DNA of 64,000 bases, taken from positions 7,812,001 through 7,876,000 of the forward strand of contig NW_020825288.1 of assembly GCF_003286085.1 (NCBI RefSeq). The letters run 5' to 3'. Under the pieces are notes generated by a model. It saw only the letters and a list, made by a program, of their open reading frames with translations. It searched no databases and was not told the origin of the DNA. Within the stretch, counting starts at the first letter, position 1. Each line of letters starts with the position of its first letter. Both the position numbers and the translations under genes were made by a program. The DNA is from Drosophila persimilis (taxonomy: Eukaryota > Arthropoda > Insecta > Diptera > Drosophilidae). Positions 12,973 to 27,195 of the stretch are shown here, in pieces.

Positions 12973-15900
12973 ACCCGTATATCTCGGGACTGGGGGATAG
13001 CCAAATCCACATCCAAAATCAAAATCAGGGCAACGAACAGTCTTTAAAGTGCGCTGAACCCGACGACCGGCACTGCCGATGCCCGTTCAATTCGCATCTG
13101 CAAGATACAATAACATTGTGCGGCGTCCAGCCTTGCTTTCCTTCTTCCCTTTCTCTTCTCTATCTTTTCTTTTTTGGCACTCAGACAGCACATGTCATTG
13201 AGCAGCAGCTAGGGGAACAACTAGCTATGTGGCACGAGGCACGAGGCACGGCGGCAGATAAACACCAGAAGCAGAAGCAGCAGCTGCCCCTTGCCCATCG
13301 TCTTGTGCCTCTCGAGTCTCGAGCAAAAGTTGTTGAAATATCTGCGCTTGCTTTTCCGTCAGTTTGGAATTTTCTTGCATCGTTGTCGTTTACGTAAAGG
13401 GAAAATATTTTCTTACCTATACCCTACACGGGGCGGGGAGAGGAGGGTATCAACGTTTTGAAGGCCTGTTGGCAATGGAAAGAGCCAAAGGCCAGCTACT
13501 CAGCCACTCTGTGAGAGGGAGAGGCGAGAAAGCTTCTAGCTTTAAATTTTCTTCAAATTTTGTATCTATTTAAATTCTCTCGATTGGTGAGGGTATCTCA
13601 ACGCTCGGTCTTGCTTATTTTTATATGTTTTTAGCTCATTTTTTTTTCCTTAAGTTGGGATAAGGAATAGCAACAATAAATTCCAGCCAGATAGGCAATG
13701 TAAATATGCAAATGAAAATGTTTTTCTGGGTCAAGTCGAGCGCGACATTTTGGCCAAGAAATATTTCTGACAAGATCTCTCCTCTGTCTCTCTGTCTTTC
13801 TCTGGAATACGTATGATTTTTGGTACATATATTTTATATACGATTAAATTTGTGTCCAGCCTATGGCCCAGTGAACAGCAGACATCAATCCAGGCGATAA
13901 ATGTGCCATATAATCGAGAATAATGGCATGAATTAATCAATGGCCATAAAACTGACGGATGAATCTGCTGTTCATCGAAAATGGAATCAATTCAATGCCA
14001 TAATTGAATTTCAGCTTGAATCGTGCCCCACAGCTGTCGATAGAGAAGGCGGTTGGAGGACTGTCACTTGATTGTGTGTGTTTTTGTTTCGTGGCGACTC
14101 CCATGGAGGTCGAATGTGAACAGAAAGGGCAGGAATTCCCATGCAAAATGTTAAATTATTTGTATTTTAAGGGAATACCGCATACAAAATTGATATTCAA
14201 ATGCGAGTAATCCAATTTGAATGTAATTGTTTGCGAAATTCAATGATTTTCCCCTTTGTTGATGTATTAATATTTTCTGTTTGGTCTTCAATTAAATACA
14301 TTTAATGACAGTTGCGAGAAGGAAAAGCCTCAGGAAAGGGTCTCAGCATTGAGCATGATTAATGAACACTTTCCATAGAAATTAAGGATTATATTATCTT
14401 TCGTTTCATGGTATAATTGAACTTGAATTGTTCTAATTAACGCCTGAGAAATTTGTCTTCCAGTATTGAGGAAACTGCCAGCCTTCTTCATAAATTTCTA
14501 TATAGAGCCTACGGCAGGATATCAACATCCTTACTTGTCAAAGTCCAAGAACTTTGGACGTGTTTCTAGGCAGCTGCGACATTGATTGGCGGAAGCTCCT
14601 GGGGGGAAGGCACCTTCGGAGCATCTGTTGGGTCGCTGATTGTTGCTTGGCTTTAATTTGAATCCCTATCTTCCTCTCGAATGACTTTGGTTCGCTCTAC
14701 AAATTTACCATAAGCGAATGGACCTTAAGACGAACAGAAATATTTTTCGGGAGCGTTTCGGAATGTTCTGGGTGGGATTTTCGGGTTGGAAAACAACCCA
14801 GTGAAACCAAATACTAAATCGAATGCCTTTACAAAGGGAAATATATAACAAGGGGCGCCCCATGCTATTTATTTACCCCATAAATCATGTATTTTACAAG
14901 CAAACCTCCTAGCATGCAAAATACCTTGAAATATCATCAAATCATACCGAAATATATACATAATTCTATTTAGTCTCTTGACCACTTCATATATCACAGC
15001 AATTACAATAATTTATTATATTAGAATAAATATAAATTCAGTGTCAAAACAATTTCTATCTGTTCAAATTGAATAATTCAAGCAAAGCCGAAAATATAAT
15101 GCATAAGAGAAGGAATTTCAGCCGTCTACTTGTCGAATAAATAATAAGCAAAAATATACATAAATATATATAAGCATATATGTATCTGTGTATTTGGCTG
15201 TCTCCTGTGGCAATTAAAGCCAAACGACGAGCAATTTCAAGTGTCAATAAGTCAGAGAAGTCATCTTTGGCGCCCATCTGCGTTCAATGTACGGGAAACA
15301 CAATCCCAGACTCCCATCCAGAGACAAAGACAGACCAAAAGCCAACCCAAATCAACATCAGCATTAATTGCGTTAAAAAAAAGAAATCAGACAATTTATT
15401 GTTTTCTTGCCCCTCTTTCTATGAAAATATTTATGCAATTTATCAAAATGCGAGACCAAAAACGGAAAGGAGGCGCTGTGTCCTAGAGCTGTACAAGTTC
15501 AAAGTTCAAAAGGTTTCGCAAGCCAAAACGGAAGGCAAGCGGAAAAAATAAATAGAAACGATCAAACAACAAATAATTAAAATGCTGCCAAAGAAAAAGA
15601 AAAACCCACAGACCAGCATTTGTTTTCTTTTTTCCCTAATTCCGGGGTACTCTTTTCGTGTTGTGTTTGCAAACGGCAGAAAAGGAAGCGTTTCCGATCC
15701 ATTAAAACCGTTCGAGTGGTTCCAGCTGACAAAGATTTTTATGACTAGAATATAGTTTATTGATCCCCAAGAATTTTGACTATATTTTGAGCTTTGAAAC
15801 GTCCCATTTCTGCTCCGAAATGTGGAGATTAATTTCTTTCTGTTCCCTCAAAAGGGAAGCCTTTCCGTTTACCTTTCTGACTTTAAGAGTCCTGTCATAT

Positions 15901-16209
15901 GTCATAATCATATTATCTTTTGTTATTTCTATCCCTGGAAATATCCCTTAATATCCCGATAATTGCTTGGAATATTTACCAAAATATTCTATCGTCAAAT
16001 TTTCTAAATACTGTTTTGTTTGCTCCTCTCCCATAGTGCCATTTGCTTTAATATTTTTAGTCCATACTTAGCAGATAATTGCTAAATAATTAAATGAATA
16101 TTTCACGCTAAGAAACCAAAGACATTTCAATAATATAAATCTGAATTTCTAGTGTGGCTCATGATGAAAGTGTACAAGTTGGTCAGCTCCCGCAACGCGG
16201 TCTGTTTTG

Positions 16210-16299
16210 GGGTCTTATTTTATTCTTCTGTGTCTCTCTAGCATCAAACATGTCGTCAGAGCGCTAACTCTAAGTAGTGCGGAGTGTAAAATAAGACCC
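16210..16299. repeat. 13-bp perfect inverted repeat, possible transposon remnant
   Basis: GGGTCTTATTTTA at 16,210-16,222 is matched by TAAAATAAGACCC at 16,287-16,299, about 64 nt apart. Looser similarity extends outwards. No transposase frame lies between, so this could be a MITE-like remnant or a structured element. Confidence 0.45.
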
Positions 16300-17451
16300 G
16301 AAAGGGAGTAAGCGGACCACCTTGGATAATTCCATCAAGGTGTGGCTTTTCGGGTAGCATTTCGCTCTACGAATTCCATGCCTGTCTAGAGAGAGCCATA
16401 ACCATCGCGGCTCTCTTCGGCCTCTCGCTTTTCTGCTAGCAAGAGCTCATGCTCTCTTTTGTGCTTCCTCGTTACACATCTTATTTATTTTTTATAATTA
16501 TTATTTAAAGTATTTTTGAATTATAGTTATTTATATTTACAGGATATCTTACAGTCGGAAAACGACACAACGAGATTTAGCATTCTGTTTTTGTGTGTGT
16601 TTCGTTCTGTTAATGCGCCTGTGGCTAAGCACAAAAAAGCAAGTACGTCCAAAAAAAGAAAAAAAAAAAAAAAAGGAAAATATTAAATAAAATAAACAAG
16701 CCGGCGAAAGGAACAAGACATGTCAAGCATTTCCTTGGCTTGCACAAAAGTTGGGGCACCACCGCACACACAAACACATAGAGAGAGAGAGAGAGAAAGT
16801 AAAGCAGCAGAGAAAGGAACCGCCGTGCAATGAACGGCCTCCTTCGCTGTCGCTGTCGCTGCCTCGGCATATGCTGGAAAAAGTTTTTCTAGCGTTGAAT
16901 TTTCCAACCGACAACAAAACAGAACAACAACGTCCGTGTGTGTGCCTCTATGTGTGCGTGTGTGCGTGTGTGTGTGTGTGTTGGGGGAAACGCAAATTTA
17001 ACGCCTCGCCCTTTATGCCGGTGGAAAAACAGCCACGGGCCAAAAGTTTTCATTTACACTCGCGCACACGGGGGAAATGGCTATCAAAGGCTTCGGATCA
17101 GACGAAAAGCATCTGCGGCAATCATATTATGAGTTTAGCGCCGAAACTATCTCGCGGATAAAACACAACACGTCTGCAAATTAGAAACGCATACGTTTCA
17201 AAGTTTTCAAATGGCAAAAGAGATACATTTTCCCTACATGGAGTTTCAGGGGTCTGTTAGTAAGGGAATGGTATATTAGATAAACGCGACAAGAGGGTTT
17301 TAATATAATATCTAGCTATGTGTTGAAGCACATGTCCTAAAATATGATTAAAAATAGTCATGAATGGGTTTTATTATTGCAGAAATCATCACTAAATAGA
17401 GATGTATTTATTTCCAGTTTTTACTCGCTCTTTTTCTTCAAATAATAATTT

Positions 17452-17512
17452 TGCTAAGCTACTCTGTGAGAAAGAGAAAGTAGAGTAGAGTAGAGTAGAG
17501 TAGAGTAGAGCA
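17452..17512. repeat. GA-linked dispersed element followed by a GTAGA minisatellite
   Basis: TTGCTAAGCTACTCTGTGAG (17,452-17,471) is nearly identical to boxes in the 11-kb array and at 33,069. It is followed directly by six to seven copies of the pentamer TAGAG. Confidence 0.75.
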
Positions 17513-20100
17513 AGCTATGTAGTTTCAAAGCTCTATTAGTTAGGGGTTTGTCTTTTAGTCAGATATAAACAATCACACCTTAAGAAGAGAATACATCTAT
17601 CCCCAAACCCAGAGACATGAAAATGGTTCAAAAATCGTCAAAAATTTTAACTAAATATATCCAAATATATACCCAAAACTGTGCCGGACTTAGCTGTTGG
17701 CTAATTTAAGAGCTTTTCCAGCGCGATATTCAAAAAAAATCCGATATTATCCGATAAGTTAATAATTTTTCTATAAGATTGGCTAATTTTGAAAAACGTG
17801 ACTTTATTGCATTATTTGTAAAAAATTTTTAGACGAAAGATGGTCTTCAATTTGTCGTACAAAAGTTTCATTTCCTCTTTTTCTTCACATAATTCAACTC
17901 TATCTTTTATTGTGTTCCCTTTCTAGACTAGTTCTAGACTTCTTCCTAAAAATACTCGCGTAAGAAAGTACTCGATTTCCCACTTTGCTTTCCATAACTT
18001 TCAAAAGGTCTTTCATTTCTTGCGGGGGGTTTGTATTTAACCGACTAGAAGTAAGCCTTGGGCAAATGTGAGGCCTTGCAGTTCTCCGATTTTCTACACA
18101 ATTTCAGTTCAATTGCGAAATAATACATCATCAATTATGAGGCGTCTAGTGCGTGGGATTAAACAGCTGCCAATCAGTAAAGCGTATTAATTTTAAATTA
18201 AAACTTAATGCAACGCAAAACGATGCAAGTAGCGGCTGTCCATGCCGTGTGCAATAAATAATTTAATAGTTTTATCATTACGGATAACTTGATTATTTTG
18301 TTTGAAGAATCGGCAATAAGCTGCAGTTTAGATTTATCCCAAGGCTACGCATTTCCTTATTGTAACAGTGGAAAAAAGTAAGTTGTAAACTGCAATTTTA
18401 AGGCTTTCAAACTATCACCTTTGGCTTTACTTTCTTGTACATTAGCTGTACTTATTTCTTGTAATTACAAGTATTTTAGAACTTGAGGATTGTTCCTCAA
18501 AAAGGTACAGTGTCTGTCTGTCTGTCTTGGTTAACGCCTAGATTTCAAAGGCTCTAAGAGGTACTGAAAGAAATGTATCTCAAATTGGGTAATGTTTCCC
18601 ATCGATAGCTGGAATATTTTATATTCGATGGGAACAGAATAGAGGTAATCATAAGATTACATTTATCGTGTATCGTGTATCGTGTATTACAGTGTCGCGG
18701 CCCGTGTGCCGCCACTTTCTGCCTCTCATTTGTTTCCTTTCATAGGCCATGTCTTAAAGGCTTTCACCCAATTGTTAAGCTACTTTTTTGCTGCTGCGGA
18801 CAACACTCTTCCTTGTTCCTTCTGCCTTTATCATGGAAAAGTGTGGTGTTCTTTTTGCCAAAATGCAACCACAATTGCAAGGCATACTCTCGTCTCTTTG
18901 GGTGCGTTCTGGCTCTGGTTATGGTCTATCATCGGCAAATTGTGTAAATTTGGATATTTCTGTTTGCTCTGGCACCGGTTTTCCTTGGGTTCCTTGCTGG
19001 CCGGCTATAGAGCTTTCGCCATTGCCGTCGTCGCCTTTTGTTTGACACTTGAGTGTTGTGACATTGTTGCCATTGCCACCGGCGGCTTCTTGTTGACTGA
19101 CTGACTGCTGTGTCTGTCTGTCTGTCTGTCTGGCAGTCCCCTTCACGGATATTGCATACGGACGGACTGCTGTGATATAAATGCCTTGCCTAATTGCCAT
19201 TTGCCGTACAACGTTTTGTGCACTCAACGAACGAGACGAAGAGAGGCAGAGGCAGAGGCAGGGGCAGAGGCAAGTTTACTTACAGGCCACTCTTAATTAT
19301 GAGCCAAGTGTCGAATACATGTGCCCTGATGGATTATTAAAGGGGGGGCGGGGGCGTGGCATCCGATGGGACACAAATTGAAAGTTCCTTTGACAGCAGA
19401 GCAGAGCAGGACGACCCGAACGCACTTTAAACTGATGATTTGAATGACCTTTTTAGCACATTGTGGAAGATGAATAAATGCACATGTTTTTACATGTTTA
19501 TAAAATGAAATTAGCAGTTGGATTATTCCTGAATTTAAAGCCAATAAAGGCAGATATTTGCTGGAGATACCTCCATGATTGTATCTGACAGGCAATGAAA
19601 AGGTATTTTGCAATTTTCCAAATTTCCCAGAGATGCGGAAATTTCTAAGAGAGAGAGAGAGAGAGAGAGAGACGAACATTCCTGCCTCGTAGTCGTATTT
19701 AAAAATCTCGCATCTCCGCGTAAATGAAGAAAAACAAAATTAAAAGAAATTTTTAAAAATAACTTTTAGCTAACACGCAAGAGGAATTTTTATTTGAGCA
19801 AAAGACCAGAGAAAAATAAAAGCATCTCAGCATTTGAGCATCTGAGCATCAGTAGATACAAAAACATACCCCAAAAAAACACCAAAGAGCATGCGACGAG
19901 TATGGGGATCGAGGGAGGGTGATGGGGATGGGGATGGGGGATGGGGATATGGTATGGTATGGAACGAGGAAGCGGCAACACCGAAACGTATCTCTAGAAG
20001 AACGCAGCAGCAGCAACACCAACCATCCACATTCGTCGTCTTCTCTATAGATTTCTTTCGTTTTTCGTTTCGTTTTCGGGATAACGATGGTATTATAGAT

Positions 20101-20131
<31 letters not shown>

Positions 20132-20530
20132 CAGAGATCAGATCAGAGCAGATAGTATTTGGTATCTCCGTATCTGTCTCTGGTTTTCCTTTATTTTTTT
20201 TTTTCTCACATTTATTGCCGTTTTTGTGTGCTGCAATTTTCACGACCAGCACCTCACACACGCACACAAATTTTCACATTTCACATTTGACTTTTGGTCA
20301 AAGAATCTCTTCTGTATACATATAGATATATCTTTATACCATGGGCATATATCCGTGCACATATATTCTATATATATATGTGTGTGTGTGATAGGTATAT
20401 ACTCCTATATATATATATGTATCTCCTCTGTGTATATAGGTACTATAAGATAATTCGCGCACTGGCTTTGAGACGAGATGTGATGCCTTGCTCGCGTTGC
20501 TCTATGCGCTCGACTGACACGGCGCTGAAA

Positions 20531-20560
20531 AATTTTCCTCGACTTTTTCCGAGGAAAATT
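20531..20560. repeat. Perfect 11-bp hairpin
   Basis: AATTTTCCTCG (20,531-20,541) and CGAGGAAAATT (20,550-20,560) form an 11-bp stem with an 8-nt loop. A looser outer pair, GCGCT (20,522-20,526) and AGCGC (20,574-20,578), encloses it. It sits in a locally GC-rich island (20,455-20,580) within AT-rich DNA. Confidence 0.7.
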
Positions 20561-20677
20561 CGTATAGGAGGAAAGCGCTGACTATCGCCGCTGTGCCTTG
20601 CCGGTACTCTTTTCGGGGGCCCATTGTTATCCTAAAAATAAATGCACTATTCTCTGCCCAATCTCACGATCGCACTG

Positions 20678-20678
20678 A

Positions 20679-20709
<31 letters not shown>

Positions 20710-20852
20710 GACTTCTGGGGCCGCCCTCTGCTCTGGGGCTCTCTCTCTCTCTCTCTGCTCTGGGGACCCCTGCTCTCCCTCTCTCTCTGCTCTGGGGACC
20801 CCTGCTCTCCCTCTCTCTCTGCTCTGGGGACCCCTGCTCTCTCTCTCTCTGG
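20678..20852. repeat. CT microsatellite and ~30-bp minisatellite
   Basis: A (CT)n run at 20,680-20,702 leads into three to four tandem copies of a unit built on GCTCTGGGGACCCCTGCTCT plus a CT tract. Reading frames across it on both strands simply reflect the low complexity. Confidence 0.85.
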
Positions 20853-23800
20853 CGATTGCTCACGTGTCTCGTAGCTAGGCGCGTGCCACGGATGGGGCTC
20901 TGGCTCTGGCAGGCAGACCGAAACGATCGCAATCACGATCACTGCATACACATATGTACACATGTATCTAGATACTTCTGCGATTTGGGGTGTCCATAAG
21001 CCAGATGTATGCGTGTGCGTGTGCCTCTGCCTGTATATATAGCCCCTATGTAAACAGCTGCCGAGGGGCTGTGGGAGGCAAACGATCCATTGATTTATTT
21101 AGACATAATTTCCTTATTTTCCATCGTACACAATATTATATGGAGCACATGTGCAAAGGTCATCCCCCAACAAAAGAGTGTGAAATTGGGTAGCATATTC
21201 GAACCTAGAATATCCAGGAATATTAGCCATAACAAGGCACACAAAGAGAGTTCGACTACAACTCATTAAGACTGCCTTCTTCATTTATAAATCAAGGCAA
21301 TTAAAATCTTAAGAATATATGCATTTATTCCAGGAACCGCACATAAGAATTATTAATGAAAATTTTAACTACATAAATCAATGGGAAGGAGATACACCAA
21401 AATTCATATTTTAATCATATTTAGCGATATCAAAAAAGGCCCAAATTTCATAAAAAAAAGATTTAAATTAAAAAAAAAAATTTTCAGAATTTTTACAAAG
21501 TATATTATTTAAAAAAAAATAATTATTTCTGATTTTGTAAATACAAAATGAAATAATATTAAATTATTAAAAAAAATATATAAATATATATATTTAATTT
21601 TAAGAGCATACAAGCAAATAAGAGCATTTTTTTTATTAACGGAGCAGGTTATGTTTCCTTTTAATAATACATATTGTTGTTTGCTAACAAATAAGAGCTG
21701 TTCTTATTTTAAACGATTTTTAAGATCAAAAATAAAATTTAATTGAATAATTGTTAGACTGAAGTTTTTATATTATAACACTTTAATATTTACGGTAGCT
21801 GATTTATTCCTCTACTTACAGAAAGTTATCTAAGGGAATAATTCAAAGAAAGAAACATTTTTAACACAATTTTTTAACTTTTAGGTTTAAAAAATATAGA
21901 GTTCGGAGATCCGTTAATAACTATGATCGTGACGCACTTCGGTGGGTTTTCCTTGACATATCGAAAGCAAGGATCAATGCTTTAATCTATTGATAAACCT
22001 TGTCCCAGGTACAACCCGACCCTAGTCCCAGGTTCACTGCCTCCTGTCTTGTAAAAGAATGCTTTTCTGAGAGACCATTCAACCATTGTCATTGTCTTCA
22101 AGGCAAACCTAAAGCCTAGTCTAGAGGCAACCCGTTTGGAACCAAATATTTCGAAGGGCTTTTAGGGCTTGAAACCTAAGAGGGTTTTCGTCTTTATGCT
22201 TAAAAATCCATAGATCTTAGTATAAATATTAAGACCTGTCTCCATAGTTTCTACATTCTGTACGATCTCAACTTCCACAGAAATCTCTGCTCTTCCATAT
22301 GCCCAACTATGTTACTAAAACGAAGTGCATAAACATTCAATGCTGCTGCCATCGATAGTGTGTTCTTTCCACTTCGAATATTTAGTCAGTCAATGTTGAA
22401 AGTACCCAAGCCATGCCCCCTGCCCCCTGCCCCCTGGCCACCCGACACACTTTGAGTCGAGTGTAACATTGTTTTCCCTTTCCATTCCCTGTATGGGTGT
22501 GGAGAGGGTCGGGGGAGCTCAGAGTTCTTGTCTATCCATCAAGCAGGGCAGGCAGTCAGGCAGGTTGCCTTGGTACGAGAGTATTACTCAATGTACAGCT
22601 GGGTGGCCAACAGCATTAATCAACAGAGTCAAAAGCATGTAAACACACTGCCACACTGCCACACGGCCACACTGCCACACGGCCGTAGCAGACGGTAGGA
22701 CAGTGCGAAAACTATGTCTGTTCGTGTGGCTCCTCCATAGGTCTATCCATCTACTACAAGACCCCAGCACAATGGCAGACCCCTGTCACTGGGGCCCTCA
22801 CGGGGAGACTTGGGAGACTTGGGAGACTGGTTACTGGAACTGGCATTCGCATACGGGTGAAAGCATGCAAAATATTTCCCAGCTTATCAACGTTGAGTAA
22901 ACAGCAGCCGTCCGCCCAGAAATGATGATGTTGCTGCTGCTGGAAAATCAGCAAAAAGCAGCATAACTGCATTAGATAACCCTTTAAATGCCTGTTCAAA
23001 CATTAAATATTGCATTATGGGAGAGTTTATCACCTTTTAGTCGATGGCTGGGCAAATATTTGTGCGAAAGAGCGGCCATTTCCGTCATGTATCCCATCCG
23101 TTGGGGAAGCGGCAAAGAAATGGAGCCTGCCTCCGAGCCAGGCAAGCCGGGGTAATGTAATTGGAAGGCCGGGACTAGGAGCCACAGCCAGGAGAGCACA
23201 GGACAGGGCAGGACAGGGCAGGACAGGCAGTAAGTCAAACCTTAATAGTGGCACAAAGTGAGCTTATATAATTTCCGCACGCCATTCCTTCTTCACACAG
23301 ACACACAGATACCCACAGATACCCACAGATACTCACGCAATACGAATGTGTGTGTGTGCGTAGGTGTTCGGCAACAAATGATCGACCTAGTTAAGACCTC
23401 GCCTTTGCCTCGTTTTCGCCTCATGAATGCACTTGGCGCTGCAACAACGACGAAAAGTCACTCAAAAAAAACAAAAAATAAAACAAAAAAAAAAAAAAAA
23501 GGAAAGTGCAAAAGTTGCATGCCAAAAGCGTCGCCAGAACAACAACAACAACAGCAAGTACTGCAAAAATCAAAGTGTGGGAGGGAGGATGGAAGGTGGG
23601 AGGTTGCAAGGGGTGGCATGAGGGTAAGGTTGAAGGGCCAGACATGTGCGTGTGTGCCTGCCTTTCGTGGGCTGCGACGCGACATTGCTGGAATTTTGTT
23701 TTCGCCGCCAACCGGAAATGCCATTTTTGCCGACTGCTCAACTTTTTACTCTGTGTTGGTTCAATAATGCCTAAAAGACTGCGACTGGGACGGGGTCCGT

Positions 23801-26800
23801 GTAACCGAGAGTGTTGCCCCGCACGTCCATGCATGGGCACAGTCGCAGTCGCAGTCGCTGTATGGAAGGTATGCTCATGAATCGCCAACTTTCGCTCGAG
23901 TCGACAGCGCACGCATACTTAAAATAGTTTACCATAAATGTATCATGACTGGGACAGAGGAGGAGGAGGCGGGGGAGGAGTAGAGGAGGATGAGGCGGGG
24001 GAGGAGTAGAGGAGGGCAAGAGGAGGTTATTAAAAGCTCAGCTCAAATGGAAGTTGAAAACTTTTCCCCAACAGCAGGGGCACACCTACCATCCATTTTG
24101 GCCACCCACTATGCCAACAGCTCTTTTGCTCTTTTGGGAATACGAATCCGAATACGAATGGAGTGCACAGTGTACACTGTACAGTGTGCACACTGCACAC
24201 CCTCTCTTCCAGCCAAGGGGTTCGATTGGATTGATGATTGGTTTGTAAAGCACAAAAGATCGAAATTGCAACTACACAATCTGCTTTCCTATTCAAACAG
24301 ATCTAGTACAAATCTGTTCGTGTTAAGGACTTGATCCCTCTAAATCAGCGATGGGAACTGCCTTGCTCAGAGATTTATTCTTCGACAAGCGACGACAGCC
24401 AGAAGCGCAACAGAAAAGTGCAAAAGAGAATGCTCTAGAATTAAAAACCAAAAAAAAATACATGTCATGTGCATGACTAGAGACATTAATGCTCGTTTCG
24501 AGCCCTGCCTATAGAGCTTTCCCAACTTCAAAAAGCCTGCACACTGCTGCTCCAAATTACGATATTCTTCTTTGATCTAGAAGGCATAGCAATGAATCTT
24601 TTGCCATATTCTACGAGTAGAACAGGACTCTCAAAAATCATAGTTTCTTAAGTGTTCCACATCCAAATATTAACCAAATCGAATGACATTACTATAAATA
24701 TCACAGATTAAACTCCTTCTACGATGAATCGTCATGAAAACCAACGTTAATCCCCCATGAGGGTATCCAATATTCCGCAGTCAAAACCTGCCTCGTCATA
24801 CATTCCTTTTTTGTTGTTTCTGCTTCCATTTCATCTGACGCCTTCATTCATTCCGTTGCACGTGGCAAATTTGCTTGCATGTGAATGGGCAGACGATGGC
24901 CAGAGGATGGATGGGTGCCTCCCGTACACAATTTAACGGCAAATAATGGCCTTCACGCACCTGCCATGTCTGTGTGTGTTTGTTTTTTTTTTACGTTTTT
25001 CTTTATTTTAATTAGTTTACTTATTTACAGAGTATGCCAGGTACATACTCGTGGGGAGGTTTTGAGGGCGTAGGCGTAGGGGTGACCGTGAAACATTGAT
25101 TAGACGAAGCCACAGGGTATAACGCCACCTGGCGGAGTGAGGGAGATACAAAGGCCGAATGTTACTTCGTTGGTGGGAAGAAAGGTCAGTAATGGGCAGT
25201 CTTATACTTTTATTTAAGCGGAAATATTTCATGAAATCATAAAACTCCATCTATAGACCCCCAAGTACTGGGTATGATAGTGTCGCTATACGTGTGCTCC
25301 CAACGTTTCGACTGGGATAGACCGTTTTGTTGTCCGCTTTTAAAGCATTCTTTCTATCATCACTCTTTCGGACATATTTCATGTCCGTTTTTGGACATTT
25401 TTCGTGTCACGTGTGTGTGTGTGTGTGCCCCTGTGTCATGTGAGGCAATTTACACGCTCTGCGTAATTGACTTTGCATGAAATTGAAGTGGAGCGGAGCA
25501 CTAGTCTTGCCCTCGAGGCTAATTGTCAGAGCAAGGGCTCGGGCCCGGGCCTGGGCCTGGGCCGGTCCTGTCCTGGCCCTGCGAAAATGGGACATAATTA
25601 AATGACTGGCAATTTACTCGCACAATGACAGCATCAGAGGCGTGAATATCAGGATATCCTGTTTTGCTCAGCGACAGCAAAGACTCCCTTTCAGGGGGTT
25701 CGTTCATTGAGTGTGATTGAGTGATTGGTCGTGTGATTGAGTGGATCTGTTGGGCGCTGACTGGGCGACAAGTTTCTGCCCTGGAGAGCATAATTATTTT
25801 GTGATTTGCTCACTTAATTACACAACTAAAGCACTCTCTGCCAAGAGCCACATCAACAGCAACAGCAACAGCAACGACATCTCGGTTTTCCCTCATTTAC
25901 TTAATTGAGTTGTCGTTGACGTTGGCCAATGCCGTTCGTTGTTGTCGTTGCTGTTGCCGTTGTGCGGTGCTCCATTTTTGCTGCGTTTTGGGCTGGTTTT
26001 CTTTTGTGGCAACCGCCGTCGCGCTGGTCCACGATAAAGGTGGGCGTGACGACGCTGGGCGTGGCGTGGCATTCGTTGTGGCGTTGTGGTCGACTGCTGT
26101 TATTGTTGCTTGTGGCTTGTGGCATAATTTACGGTTGTAATTGTCGCACGTTGCTCTGGCTGTGGCTGTGGCTTTGTTTTCGTTTCGTTTCGTTTTTGTG
26201 CTCTGTTTGCCTCAGTTTTTGCGGCCGGTCTCCCCACTGTAGCACGGTGTAGTACTGTGTGACACATGTTGAAAGTCACGCGCTTCACTTGACGCAAATT
26301 GCTTGCGGCAACCACTTAATCAGCAACATTTTGTACTCCTTTCGACCAAGACAAGAGGCCTCCTGGCCAAGAACAATTCCACAGAAGCACTAAAGCACCA
26401 GCACCAGCACCAGCACAAGCACAGGCACTGCCACAGGCACAGCCACAGTGCACTGTCGTATACCGGTCGTATACGTAATATGTTTGGTGAAGGATTTTCT
26501 GTGTTGGTTTTCCTCTTGTTATTTCCTGCATTGTACACTCCAGAATGTGACACAGATTGCGACAGGGATAAAGCCATACAGGAGTTGGTAAATTTACACT
26601 TTTTCGGGGATCGATAAGAAAAAGGAAGTGCTTTAGATACATTTCTTGGTCGAGAATATAGTCTATGTTTTAATTGGAATTTCCTCGATCACAAGTTAAA
26701 CAATATTTTGGCTTCTTCAAGACCATAGTTCACATTATTTTAGGTTAGGTACAAGGCCTAACTGAAGTTTTACCCTATTTATATAGACCATTTCTACCTA

Positions 26801-27097
26801 TCAGTAGGTTTATGCAGAAAAACTTCTCTGTACTTTTGACTTTTTATGAGGTCAAGCTCTTTGGTGGCTCTCATTTCCCAATTTTTGGGAGAACGCCCCT
26901 CCAAAGGGTGAGATCTCTTCAGAAGATCCTATGTTTGCCTTTATGAAAATTGTGCCTCCAAAGACTTTAGTGGATTGGCAGATGAATAGCTGATGAAAGT
27001 CTCTAAAAACATAATTCATAATTGACTACAGGATTTCTCTTGGTGTATGATCTCCTTCTGGCTGCGTATACTTATTTTTTCAACCTTGTTTCCGTTA

Positions 27098-27195
27098 CTC
27101 TTTTGGTCGTTACACCTTTGGCCGTTACTCTTTTGGCCGTTACTCCTTTGGCCGTTACTCTTTTGGCCGTTAGTATTTTATCCGTTACTCTTGTA
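27098..27195. repeat. 15-bp tandem repeat
   Basis: Six to seven head-to-tail copies of GTTACTCTTTTGGCC with small variants (CGTTACACCTTTGGCC, GTTACTCCTTTGGCC, and others). Confidence 0.85.

Larger units (their letters stand above)
10498..20500. other. Non-coding stretch, probable Nuak first intron (part 1)
   Basis: No ORF here has the codon usage, splice sites or motifs of a gene. Contents: the GA-linked tandem array (11,061-11,690), a 38-bp tandem duplication (12,895-12,972), a CT/GA-linked repeat copy near 13,500, a 13-bp inverted repeat (16,210-16,299), a GA-linked repeat copy plus a GTAGA minisatellite near 17,452-17,512, a GA microsatellite (19,648-19,672), a GGGGAT-rich stretch (19,918-19,950), a CA microsatellite (20,101-20,126) and TA/TG runs at 20,360-20,440. 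Elsewhere I see only AT-rich unique sequence. Confidence 0.55.
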
